Positions 17,122 through 26,410 of a DNA stretch of 64,000 nt are shown piece by piece. This DNA comes from Verrucomicrobiaceae bacterium (GTDB lineage Bacteria > Verrucomicrobiota > Verrucomicrobiia > Verrucomicrobiales > Verrucomicrobiaceae): positions 558,001 to 622,000 of the forward strand of contig JACKQF010000002.1 of assembly GCA_024232965.1 (NCBI GenBank), given 5' to 3'. Position 1 is the first letter of the stretch; each line of letters opens with the position of its first letter. The position numbers and the translations under genes were made by a program. The notes below the pieces were generated by a model. That model made no database searches. It was not told where the DNA came from and saw only the letters and a program-made list of their open reading frames with translations.

Positions 17122-20100
17122 TCAGTAGGTCTGGTCGATGGCTACCGGGACAGACAGCCGGTAGATGAGGACTCTTTCTTTGCCAGTGACGGGGTCTGCT
17201 TCGGTGTAACGCTGGTTGAAAAAACTGAATCCAAATCCTTTCCCGTAAAGTGAGGAAGGGAAGCGACCAACCAGCCCACGGAACGATCTGCTAACGGCTG
17301 AACGGACCGTCTTGGGGTTTCCGTCGCGATCCAAGTGATCGTAGTCGAGCTCGTATTGGGTAATCACGATGCGACCGCTGAAGAGACCGGTTTTGGGATT
17401 GAAGCGGAGTCCTGTGATTGCATCGTAATCTTCGCCTGGAGACGGATTGGGACCTGATCGCGCAAAATGAGAGCCATTCAGAGTGGCCTCCGCAGCGCCA
17501 TACGGATCGCCTCCTACCGTCACTGTCAGGTTCCCCAGTCCTGCCGATGTATTCATCATCAACGGACCGGAATAGAAGGGGGTATTTGGCGGCAGATACT
17601 TGGTGGCAGGGCCCACTGAACGGGTCGATTCAAATCCCCAGGGATAATTGCTCCCTGCATCCCGCCGCAAACGCGGTTTGCGCCAGTGCATCGCGCCACT
17701 GATCTGGGAGTCCCAATAGGCTGGAGGGGTGCCGACTTCTACCTCTAGCAATGCCGAGGCGGAACCTCTGAATCCATACAGCCACTGCCGAAGCAAGATA
17801 TGTTTTGAGTCCAGCAGAACGTGCGAACCAACGATCGTGGAACCGTCCGCCAATTGTCCAGCAGTGATCACTGCGCCATCGCTGCGTACGATTAGGCGGA
17901 GAAATCCCGCGCCTCCTGGCTCACCCTGGACCTGTGATGAGCCGTCGATAATGACATTGTAGGTGCCAGCCGCTTCGGTCGCGGGGTTGATCCTGGAGTC
18001 CCAGGTAACTGGATGCGCGGTGCCAGTGACGGTCTGCTCCAGGGGAAGGTCCGGAGTCAGCCCGCCAAAGTCAATGCGAACCCCAATGGGTGAAGTGGGG
18101 CCAGTCGCCGTCAGTACCATTTGCCCTTTGCCGGAAGCGAAGGGATAACGGGGGATCTGGATTGCCTGAGTGGCGACGTAGCCGGTGGCATCCCGAACCA
18201 ACTGGCCTTTGATCGGCAGGCGATAACGTGTGCCCAGCAAGGGACAAAACTCGATGCTTCCAGTGTATGTTCCCGCTTCTGTCAGTCGAATTTCCAACCG
18301 ATTGGCCATTTCGGTGACGGATGGATGATTCGATTGGTCTGGCGAAGACGCCACCCCCCAATCGATCCATCCACTGAATCGTTCAGAGGCAGGAAATGGC
18401 CCCTGCGCGATATGCAGGGCCATCCAGACGGGATCCGATGTGCCACTTGGGTTGGTGGCGATCACGCGAACTTTGAAATCGCCATAAGCCTGCGGGATGC
18501 CGGAAATGAGGCCTGTTGAGCCGTCGTACCTCAAACCTTTCGGCAATCCCGTAATGGAGAAACGTGTCGCAGGGATGGGCGGATCCAGATCAAAGGAGTA
18601 GGGCTCGGCAATCGCGCCGTCTGGCAAAGTGATGCCCTCTAGCGAAGGAACCTGTCGCGTCACCCGCAACTGGGTGGCACCAGTAGCCAGAGGCGGGGTC
18701 GCCTGGCTAGTGGATATCTGGCAAATGTAAGCGCCAGCGTCGTCGGATGAAGCCGAAGTGATGGTAAGCACGCGGGAGGCGGTGCCCTGAAGCTGGCCAC
18801 CATCGGTGAGATCCGTTCCGTTCTTCTGCCAACGATAGACCAAGCCCGACCCGGCAACAGTTGCGCTAATTTGGACCCGACCTCCCTCTGCCACCACACG
18901 TTCCGGTTGCGGCGATGGATCGACGACGCCGACCTTGAGTTCAGGGGTCCAGACCAGTCCGTGACTCGAGGAGAATGACATTTTGTAATTGCCAGCGTCT
19001 GCAAAACTACATTTCTGGAGACTGTAGGTGCTCGCGTTCGTCGCCTGCGGGATGGCTTTGCCGTCTCGGAACCACTCCCTACGGGTATCGGCGCCCGTCG
19101 TCAGCCCGAGGGAGGCAATGGAAAGGGGAGCCCCCAGGGGTAGAAGCTGATCTAGTGTGGTAAAGGAGACGCTTGGATCTGCCGCGAGCGTTACGACCAC
19201 CACATCACTCGTCACGGTGCCGTCGGGAGTGGTAATGACCGCTACGTACGCTCCGTCGGTGCCGGGAGAACCGACGTTCAGTCCAAACCAGCCCTCAACG
19301 GTGTTGGAGGATGAGGACGAAACGAATTGGCCATTCCGAAACCATTCGCACACTTGCGGGGTGTGCCCCTTCGTCGTGACACTGATTCCCGAATTGGCCT
19401 TGACGGGGATCGTGATGGATTGGGGCTGGGTGAGGATGACGGGTGGAACGATGGCGGTCAGCTTCGCACCTGAGTAGGCCTCTGTGTAGCCATTGGAAAC
19501 TTTCACCGAGTAGTTGCCTTCGGTGGTAAGGTCAGCAATGACCGAGAGCGTCGGCCCTGTCTCGCCCTGGAGGCTGGTTGAATTGCGGTACCATTGATAG
19601 CTCAGCGCCAGATCATCGGGGGTGCTTTGGGCGACCACGCTGAAGACCGCCGTTGCGCCTTGAGCGACTGATTGTGCAGTTGGCGGGGTGACAATTCTTA
19701 GCGTTGGCGCTGGTGCAGGAGCATCCGTCAATCGACGCAAGATGATGGTGGCAGATTTTCCAGATGGCCGCGCACCGATCCCTGCTTGCAGGAGGCGGCC
19801 ATCAGACTGCAAAGCGAGTGCCGTACTAACGCTGCCAAGACTGCCAACGTCCACCACATCGACACCAGCTTGGCCAAAAGCCGTGTCCAGAGACCCGTCC
19901 CAGCGGAGACGAGCGACGCCAAAACCGAAGCTGCCAGAGCCGTTGGATGCGTTCCCCCCAATCAAAATCCGACCGTCTTTTTGAATCGCAATTCCGCTCG
20001 GCGTTTCGTAGCCGCCGCCGCTTCCGGCAAATGTCACTGGAGTCTCGCCGTCGTGCGAGAACGTTGGATCAATTCCTCCCGAATCGCCGAGGCGGAGCAA

Positions 20101-21006
20101 CGAAAGACCGCTGGTGGGACGGTCACTCCGGCAGAGCAGATACAGCCTACCAGCAGCATCGTAACTGAAGGCTTGCGGCCAGCGTTGAAAGGTCGCGGCA
20201 TCGGCCGGGACAGGAGCGTACTTGTACGTCATTCCCCCAGCGCTTGTGAAAACTGTTGTCGCAGCCCTGGTTTGACCGCTCTGATCTACCCAGGTTCCTA
20301 TTAGCAGGGAACGCGAAGCGGCTACCGCGATGCCACTGCTAAAGTAGATGCCGAACGCTAGTCTTCCCGATTTGCCGAATGTCGGGTCGGATGTGCCATT
20401 GGTGTTGAAACGCCAAAGCCAAGCTTCGGGATTCGCCGTGTTTGTTGCGACGGCTTGCCCACAGACAAGAATTTTGCCATCGGCTTGCAGCGCTGCGCCC
20501 TGAACTTTGAAACTTGACCCATAGCTGTATGAGTAGGAGGAAAAGCTGGTGTCTGTGCCGCCATTTGCGGTCAGTCTCAACATTCGCATGCTGGCTCCGT
20601 CCTGGAATACGACCAATGGCTTGCCATCTAGTTGGGTCATCACGGCAATGACGGCTTTTGGCCCAACGCTATAAAAGCTGTAAGTGTACGTCCCGGCCGT
20701 CGCGAAGCTGGGATCCATGGCGCCATCTTGAAGTAACCGAGAAACAAAGATCCGGTAGGTGCTGCCTCCTCCCCACGCTTCTCCGGCGACAACGATTTTC
20801 CCATCGGCCTGGATGGCGATCTTTGCCCCACTGGTGTGGTATCCTTGCCTTTCGATCACCACTTTTCCGTTGCTGCCAAACGATGGATCAAGGCTGCCAG
20901 CATTGGCGAGGGATGTGAATGCATTGCCCAACCCCAGAAGGAAGACCAGCATCAAGAAACTGGACAGGGTCCTGTCGCTGCAATTGAGTTTGATAAGAGA
21001 CTTCAT
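17122..21006 (-). CDS. Giant secreted Delta-60/Ig-like repeat protein, copy 2
   Basis: A 1294-residue protein with an N-terminal hydrophobic signal (SFLMLVFLLGLGNAFTSLANA). Residues about 35-440 carry Delta-60 beta-propeller repeats, each with LDPSFG and an IQADGKIVVAG-type strand. Residues about 445-800 are Ig-like domains (YQWYRNSTSLQGETGPTLSV, YRWQKNGTDL, SSDDAGAYICQI). A putative-Ig (He_PIG) domain follows (AEPYSFDLDPPIPATRFSI, LPKGLRYDGSTGLISGIP). The C-terminal 400 residues hold repeated FSG-type beta domains (SGWIDWG, GLFSGRIVITQYELD). Its start overlaps the stop of the paralogue at 21003-24887 (ATGA), so the two are cotranscribed. Likely a cell-surface or exported adhesive or structural protein; no enzyme motif is seen. 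Confidence 0.8.
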   Translation of the reverse strand: MKSLIKLNCSDRTLSSFLMLVFLLGLGNAFTSLANAGSLDPSFGSNGKVVIERQGYHTSGAKIAIQADGKIVVAGEAWGGGSTYRIFVSRLLQDGAMDPSFATAGTYTYSFYSVGPKAVIAVMTQLDGKPLVVFQDGASMRMLRLTANGGTDTSFSSYSYSYGSSFKVQGAALQADGKILVCGQAVATNTANPEAWLWRFNTNGTSDPTFGKSGRLAFGIYFSSGIAVAASRSLLIGTWVDQSGQTRAATTVFTSAGGMTYKYAPVPADAATFQRWPQAFSYDAAGRLYLLCRSDRPTSGLSLLRLGDSGGIDPTFSHDGETPVTFAGSGGGYETPSGIAIQKDGRILIGGNASNGSGSFGFGVARLRWDGSLDTAFGQAGVDVVDVGSLGSVSTALALQSDGRLLQAGIGARPSGKSATIILRRLTDAPAPAPTLRIVTPPTAQSVAQGATAVFSVVAQSTPDDLALSYQWYRNSTSLQGETGPTLSVIADLTTEGNYSVKVSNGYTEAYSGAKLTAIVPPVILTQPQSITIPVKANSGISVTTKGHTPQVCEWFRNGQFVSSSSSNTVEGWFGLNVGSPGTDGAYVAVITTPDGTVTSDVVVVTLAADPSVSFTTLDQLLPLGAPLSIASLGLTTGADTRREWFRDGKAIPQATNASTYSLQKCSFADAGNYKMSFSSSHGLVWTPELKVGVVDPSPQPERVVAEGGRVQISATVAGSGLVYRWQKNGTDLTDGGQLQGTASRVLTITSASSDDAGAYICQISTSQATPPLATGATQLRVTRQVPSLEGITLPDGAIAEPYSFDLDPPIPATRFSITGLPKGLRYDGSTGLISGIPQAYGDFKVRVIATNPSGTSDPVWMALHIAQGPFPASERFSGWIDWGVASSPDQSNHPSVTEMANRLEIRLTEAGTYTGSIEFCPLLGTRYRLPIKGQLVRDATGYVATQAIQIPRYPFASGKGQMVLTATGPTSPIGVRIDFGGLTPDLPLEQTVTGTAHPVTWDSRINPATEAAGTYNVIIDGSSQVQGEPGGAGFLRLIVRSDGAVITAGQLADGSTIVGSHVLLDSKHILLRQWLYGFRGSASALLEVEVGTPPAYWDSQISGAMHWRKPRLRRDAGSNYPWGFESTRSVGPATKYLPPNTPFYSGPLMMNTSAGLGNLTVTVGGDPYGAAEATLNGSHFARSGPNPSPGEDYDAITGLRFNPKTGLFSGRIVITQYELDYDHLDRDGNPKTVRSAVSRSFRGLVGRFPSSLYGKGFGFSFFNQRYTEADPVTGKERVLIYRLSVPVAIDQTY

Positions 21007-24000
21007 TGCGGTTCTTCCGGCACAGGGGCTAACTCTACAGGCTCGCTGCTCCAGGCAGAGCGAAAACTTCCAAGCCCGATGGTCACATTGTAGGGATCGA
21101 AGGCGATCCAGTAAATCTTTTGGCGACTGAAGCCATGACCTCTGAAATACGTGCCCGTACTGTCGCAGGTGACGAGCCCCTGGAAGGTTCGTGTCCTTGT
21201 TGAGCGGAGAATTTTCGGGTTGCCGTCGCTATCCAGATTCCAATCATCCGTGGTCACCTCGTAGATCGCTAACTCTCCACTGAAAGTGCCAGAGCGTGGA
21301 TTAAAACTCAGCCGTGTGATGCGGTTGTAGGACTTGCTTCGGTCTGGGTTCGGTGCCGACCTACCTGCCTGTGATCGGCTCACGGTGGCGATAGCGTTAA
21401 GATCTTCTCCACCCTCAAGCAAAGTGAAATTCAGATTGTTCGGCTTTTCGACCAGGTTCATGACAAGAGGGCCGGTCCGCCCAGCGGTGTTTGGTGGGAG
21501 GTATTTGCCGACGTCGTACGGTCGGGCCATCGCGTCGATCTCCAGATCAAGTTCACCATCTTCAGTGGGGACTCTGGAGTTTTTCACCCAACTGATCTCC
21601 CCGCGGAGTGCATTGTTGGCGTATTCCGGGGCAGTTCCCAATCGGATTGGCAATTCCGCTGTCACGTAGCCCCGTGCATGATAGAGCCACGAGGTTAGCC
21701 CGATGGATCCATCCGCAAACAAGACAGCGGAGGAAACGAATGGCGTGTTGTCTGGCAACTTTCCACTACCGATCACCCGTCCGTCTGCGAGAACCTTCAT
21801 GATCGCAAATCCATCCCCTTCGAAATCTGCGGCACCGGAGTCGAACGACAATTCGAAATTGTAGGAGCCAAGGTAAGCGGTCGCCGGGAAGCGTCTTGCA
21901 TCCCAGGGAACGTGTTTTGCGCAGCCAGTGATCACAGGTGGTGGGCCTGGGCTTGGAGGGCTTGGGGCCAGGACTGGAAGGTCGTCGCCTTCCGCAACCT
22001 CACTCTCAAATTGGATTCCGACGATCCGATCCACTGGCGAAAGCTCCAACCTGATCGTTCCCTTGCCTCCACTCACCGTGTAGCCAGGAACCTTGATGGA
22101 CTTCGAAAAGACGTACTGGTCGCCTTCGAGCGCAAATGCCCCTTTGAGCGCAACCCGGTAGCGCTTTCCCTTTAGCCAGCAAACCTCCATGTTGCCTGAA
22201 AACATGCCATTGGGCAGAACCCGAATTTCCACCCGATAGGCCGTTTCGCCCTCGGAGAGCCATGAGACAAAACCCGAGTAACGTCCATCGATGGGAACCG
22301 GTATTGAGTCGATGTGGAAGGCAAGCGCTGTCGCCTGAGACTGACCGCTGGCGTTGGAAGCTACAACCGTTGCCGTAAAGTCCCCAGCTTGGCGTGGCAC
22401 CCCAGAAATGAGCCCGGTTTCCAGTTCGCAGGTGAGCCCTGCCGGCAATCTGGCGGCTTTGAATCGCATCGCAGTCGGCGTCGCCGCGAGAGCAAATGAG
22501 TAAGGTGTCCCAACCGTACCTCCAGGTGGGGAATTCCCTGCCAGAGAAGGGGGCTGTGCCGAGACAAACAGTTGCACGGGTCCACACTCCCCAGGGACAC
22601 CGGGGTATCCCACCATGCAGACGTAAACTCCGTTATCCTCGGGAACTGCGTTTGAAATGGTGAGGGTCTTGGTATCCACGCCGCTGGCGCGGCTGTTCGT
22701 GATCGGCTGGCCGTCGAGAGTCCAGGCATAGGTCAGTTCAGGGCCAGCGACGGCTGCCGAGATACGAACGGTCTCCCCACTCTTTGCGAACAGTTGCTTT
22801 GCCTCGGGGTCCGTCACAGCGATCCGTACTGACGGCCCCCAAGTCACGCACTTGCTATTGGCAAAGGCCGCCTGATACATACCTGCATCAGTGGCGGTGA
22901 TCGCATCTGAGCCAATAAAAGTCCAATCCTCGACATTCGGCATTCTTCTCTGGTTTTTAAACCACTCCACCCTCACCTCGCTGTCCTCGCTTTTGTAGGT
23001 GACCCCGGTCTGCCACCAGTCTCCAAGGTTGCGCACCTCGTCTCCCGTCGAAGTTATAAGAGGATCCTGAAATACCTCAAGGCTGGCAGCAAAAGTTCGG
23101 CAACTACCGAGCGGGCTCGATATTTCCGCCTGGTAGCTACCGGGACTGGATGGGGCTGCGACGAAGGTCAGCTCAAAATCCGCATTTTCGGCGTCGCTGG
23201 TCATGGACGAAACGAGTTCTCCGTCCTTTGTCCAGCGACAGGTCAGTGGCGGCGGGCCGGTGACGCGGAGCGGCAGCGATACCGAGCTTCCTAAGGCAAC
23301 CCGCTGTGCTCCGGGTTCAACTAGAATCTTGACGGGTTCTGGAACCGTTAGCACTGCAGGCTCTGAGGTGGCGCTATCCTGCCCTGCAGAAATGCGGACC
23401 ACGTACTGTCCCGCCGTTGCAGCGGAGGCAGAGACAGTTAGCGTGGGCTTCGTCCCACCGGAGAGAAACTGACCGTTTCGGAACCAACTGTAAGAGAGTA
23501 CTGTTTGCGGATCACCGGGGGGAACGACATGCGCTGCAACTGAAAAAGTGGCCTCAGTCGCCCGCAGGCTGGTCACAGACTGGGGGTGTGATGTGATCTC
23601 AATGGTTGACGGCACTGGGGGCGGAGCTGGTGCGGGTTCGAAACGCGCTACTACCAGCTGGGTCCCAATCACCCCGGTGGTGCCAGTCCTTCCCACAACA
23701 AGGAATTTGCCATCCCCCTGCAATGCCGTGGCGGCAACACTGGAATCATAGGTGCCCACAGAGGCCACAACCAAACCGGAAGTTCCAAAGTTTGTATTTG
23801 CCTCTCCAAGATAATCCAGTTGCAAAACCCCTGCCTGATAGCGCTGATTGTAGCTGGCATAGTTCACGTTGCAACTTACGAGGATGCCCCCGCCGTCTTG
23901 AATCTCCATGCCTGCCAGCGTTTCATTGGCAACGCTCGTTGAACTCAACGTGCAATAGTTTGAGAAGGCTATCGGTCCGTTTTCGGTCAGCCTCGCTACC

Positions 24001-24887
24001 CAAATCCGCGAAGACGCTGAGGTCGATTGTTTTGCCACCACAATCTCGTCTGGCTGACCCACTCTCAATACCATTCGGATTTCATCATCGTTGCGATTCT
24101 CACCCAAGCCAGGAGCAAAGCCTGTTTCCTCCTGCCCAGCGGCGGAGAAACGGGCAAGCGACCAAGCCGCGTAGTCCGTTGACCATATGGTACTAGCGGA
24201 CCGCACGATCAGGATACGCCCTTTGAAATCCTGGGCGATGCAGGTCGCCGAGCGGCCAGCGGTGTTCACCCGCCCAAACAATCCGAAGGAAACATCGGAC
24301 TCACCGTCTTTGGTTAACCGGATGATCCATCCCTGCTTTGTAGTGCCGTCGGTGGGGGCGGTCTCGCCACAAATCAGCACCCTATCGTCGGATTGCAGCG
24401 TGGCACTCTTCACCTTGACTGGGGTGGCGAAAGCTCGCGGCACCACACTGAAAGTGTGATCCAAGCGCCCATTGGCGTCCAGACGAAAAGCCGCCAGCGT
24501 GGACGCACTCTGCGCGACCACCACTGCCCTGCCGTCCGTCTGCAAAAGCAGGCGCTTCATGGAGTGCTGCAATCCGCTCCCATTGCCAAAATAGAAGAAT
24601 CCTGACGAACCATAGGTCTGGTCCGTTTCGCCGTCAGGGAGCAGCCGCATCACAAACAGACACTGTTCCGCCGCTCCAGCGGAAGCTTCGCCAGCAACAA
24701 GAATCTTGCCGTCCTCCTGAGCCACAACTGCCACGGCACCGCCACTGTATCCAGGGATCGCCTTCGTGACGATACCCGCCACCCCAAAGCTAGCGTCCAA
24801 ACCTCCTCCAAAGCAATGATCGCAGAATGCCCCAGACACGGCAAAGGCGACCAACCAAAATGCTGTGTTTGAGGAGCTGCGGGGCAT
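21003..24887 (-). CDS. Giant secreted Delta-60/Ig-like repeat protein, copy 1
   Basis: Also 1294 residues, with a signal peptide-like start (SSSNTAFWLVAFAVSGAFC). The domain order matches the downstream gene: Delta-60 propeller with LDASFGVAG and QEDGKILVAGE, Ig-like domains (YSWFRNGQFLSGGTKPTLTV, AWTLDGQPI, PEDNGVYVCMV), He_PIG (GTPYSFALAATPTAMRF, LPAGLTCELETGLISGVP), and a C-terminal block with YSGFVSWLSEGETAYRVEI and SGTFSGELAIYEVTTDDW. The C-terminal KYLPPNT-G-x-GPLVMN element is shared with the second copy. Divergence between copies is large while order and total length are kept, so this is an old tandem duplication. The first gene of the pair has its own upstream region at 24888-25014. 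Confidence 0.8.
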   Translation of the reverse strand: MPRSSSNTAFWLVAFAVSGAFCDHCFGGGLDASFGVAGIVTKAIPGYSGGAVAVVAQEDGKILVAGEASAGAAEQCLFVMRLLPDGETDQTYGSSGFFYFGNGSGLQHSMKRLLLQTDGRAVVVAQSASTLAAFRLDANGRLDHTFSVVPRAFATPVKVKSATLQSDDRVLICGETAPTDGTTKQGWIIRLTKDGESDVSFGLFGRVNTAGRSATCIAQDFKGRILIVRSASTIWSTDYAAWSLARFSAAGQEETGFAPGLGENRNDDEIRMVLRVGQPDEIVVAKQSTSASSRIWVARLTENGPIAFSNYCTLSSTSVANETLAGMEIQDGGGILVSCNVNYASYNQRYQAGVLQLDYLGEANTNFGTSGLVVASVGTYDSSVAATALQGDGKFLVVGRTGTTGVIGTQLVVARFEPAPAPPPVPSTIEITSHPQSVTSLRATEATFSVAAHVVPPGDPQTVLSYSWFRNGQFLSGGTKPTLTVSASAATAGQYVVRISAGQDSATSEPAVLTVPEPVKILVEPGAQRVALGSSVSLPLRVTGPPPLTCRWTKDGELVSSMTSDAENADFELTFVAAPSSPGSYQAEISSPLGSCRTFAASLEVFQDPLITSTGDEVRNLGDWWQTGVTYKSEDSEVRVEWFKNQRRMPNVEDWTFIGSDAITATDAGMYQAAFANSKCVTWGPSVRIAVTDPEAKQLFAKSGETVRISAAVAGPELTYAWTLDGQPITNSRASGVDTKTLTISNAVPEDNGVYVCMVGYPGVPGECGPVQLFVSAQPPSLAGNSPPGGTVGTPYSFALAATPTAMRFKAARLPAGLTCELETGLISGVPRQAGDFTATVVASNASGQSQATALAFHIDSIPVPIDGRYSGFVSWLSEGETAYRVEIRVLPNGMFSGNMEVCWLKGKRYRVALKGAFALEGDQYVFSKSIKVPGYTVSGGKGTIRLELSPVDRIVGIQFESEVAEGDDLPVLAPSPPSPGPPPVITGCAKHVPWDARRFPATAYLGSYNFELSFDSGAADFEGDGFAIMKVLADGRVIGSGKLPDNTPFVSSAVLFADGSIGLTSWLYHARGYVTAELPIRLGTAPEYANNALRGEISWVKNSRVPTEDGELDLEIDAMARPYDVGKYLPPNTAGRTGPLVMNLVEKPNNLNFTLLEGGEDLNAIATVSRSQAGRSAPNPDRSKSYNRITRLSFNPRSGTFSGELAIYEVTTDDWNLDSDGNPKILRSTRTRTFQGLVTCDSTGTYFRGHGFSRQKIYWIAFDPYNVTIGLGSFRSAWSSEPVELAPVPEEPQ

Positions 24888-25014
24888 GCCGAGAAGAGAG
24901 AGGTTTTCGCAAATTCTATCCCGATGGCAAACTTAAGTCAATACGGTGTTCCTCGCCGAAGTCGGCTGATCTAAGCAGCTTTTTGCAGAGATTCTTCCGA
25001 GACTACGCCGTCAT

Positions 25015-26277
25015 TCACCCCATCAGCCCCTGGATGTCGATTAGGTGGAGCTGGCGGCCTTGACCTTCCTGGACGGCGTCGATGCAGACGTAGCGTTCAT
25101 CGCGGCTGCTGCGGGGGTGGCAATCCACGCGCCATTCGCCGGTGTATTCGCGAGGGAGGTGGAATTCGCCGAGGTCGATGCGTTTGCTCGTCGCGATGTG
25201 GAAAAGGTGCGGCGTTTGGATTCGGCGGATGCCCTTCGGGTAGGTGTCGTTGAGGATCCACTCGTTGTTGTGCAGGTAGGTCAGGTGACCGCCTCCGTCC
25301 AACACGCCATGGCCGACTTCCTCGACGATGCCGCTGTCTTTGTCTTCGAACAGAAAATCACCCCACTCTTTGTTGCCGAGCCAGTCTTTGGCCTGGGAGA
25401 GGATGTGGGTGGCATCGCGCCAGATGAAGTGGGAGGCGTAACCGTTCGGGATGACGATGCGCAGATCACTGCCATCCATGTTGGCGGTGATCAGTCGGGT
25501 GAGGTGGCCGCCTTTGGGCTGCGTCCAGCGATGCAGCATGATGAAGCGCTTTCCATCCGGGCCAACGAGCAGGTGGTAGGCGTGATGTTTGGATTCGGGG
25601 AGGTTTTGCATCACCTCACCGGTCTTCGCGAGCAGTTCATGGGAGACGATGAGTTTCTCAGCGCCGGTTTCCAGATTCACATGAGTGACGCCCGAGCCCG
25701 CAGGGGCCATCTCGTCAAAAAAGCGGTCGCGGATTCCAGCGTAGCCGTAGCCGGGGCGACAGTCGGCAACGCGGGAGAAGTCGCAGGACACGGCCTCTTT
25801 ACCATTGGGAGCGAGCGCGTAAATCGGAGCCGGAAGCGTGGTCTTTTGCATCGTCTTCACATCCAAAATGTGGCTGACGAACTTGTCTTTTTCGCGGTCA
25901 TTCCAAATCACTTTGGATTCGGTGCCGGGAATCCACTGCAACATGCAACCCTGTTGCCAGCACCATGCGTTGCTCTTGCCCAGGGGAATCCACTTGTCGT
26001 TGTCCTGGAGGTCGATCATGCCGACCTCAATCACATCATCCCCGGTGGGGGAGCGCCCTTCAAAGCTGGCTCGATTGCACAGCACAAAGCGATTGTCGGG
26101 GGAGAACTGAAGCTTGTCGTAGTAAGCGAACCAATGAAACCCCGGGCCTTTGGTGATGATGCGGGTCGGTGGGAAGTTTTTGGCGGGCTCGCTTTGGGCG
26201 CGTGTGATCACGGAACTCGCGGCAAGCGTGGCGAGACCATTTCGGAGGAACTGACGGCGACTGGAATGGGTTGGCAT
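25015..26277 (-). CDS. Tat-exported TolB/oligogalacturonate-lyase-like beta-propeller protein
   Basis: A 420-residue protein from the ATG at 26277, which opens a twin-arginine signal (SSRRQFLRNGLATLAASSV). The body consists of propeller-like strands: FHWFAYYDKLQFSPDNRFVLCN, LQWIPGTESKVIWNDRE, HHAYHLLVGPDGKRFIMLHRW, LTRLITANMDGSDLRIVI, HLTYLHNNEWILNDTYP, WRVDCHPRSSRDERYVCIDA. This resembles TolB-type and oligogalacturonate-lyase-type seven-bladed propellers often found in Planctomycetes and Verrucomicrobia. The metal-binding His set of true oligogalacturonate lyase was not confirmed. It is divergent from the lipoprotein gene at 26411, with 133 bases between. Confidence 0.65.
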   Translation of the reverse strand: MPTHSSRRQFLRNGLATLAASSVITRAQSEPAKNFPPTRIITKGPGFHWFAYYDKLQFSPDNRFVLCNRASFEGRSPTGDDVIEVGMIDLQDNDKWIPLGKSNAWCWQQGCMLQWIPGTESKVIWNDREKDKFVSHILDVKTMQKTTLPAPIYALAPNGKEAVSCDFSRVADCRPGYGYAGIRDRFFDEMAPAGSGVTHVNLETGAEKLIVSHELLAKTGEVMQNLPESKHHAYHLLVGPDGKRFIMLHRWTQPKGGHLTRLITANMDGSDLRIVIPNGYASHFIWRDATHILSQAKDWLGNKEWGDFLFEDKDSGIVEEVGHGVLDGGGHLTYLHNNEWILNDTYPKGIRRIQTPHLFHIATSKRIDLGEFHLPREYTGEWRVDCHPRSSRDERYVCIDAVQEGQGRQLHLIDIQGLMG

Positions 26278-26410
26278 GCAGATGTAAACGTTCGGGGGCG
26301 GATTACGCTTCCACCCGATTGCATCGGAGCGGGAAAGAGTGGTGAAAGGGACGCCTGTTGTTTGGCCGATTCGGACTTTGACGGAGCCCAGATTCTGGAT
26401 AGGTGTGCGC

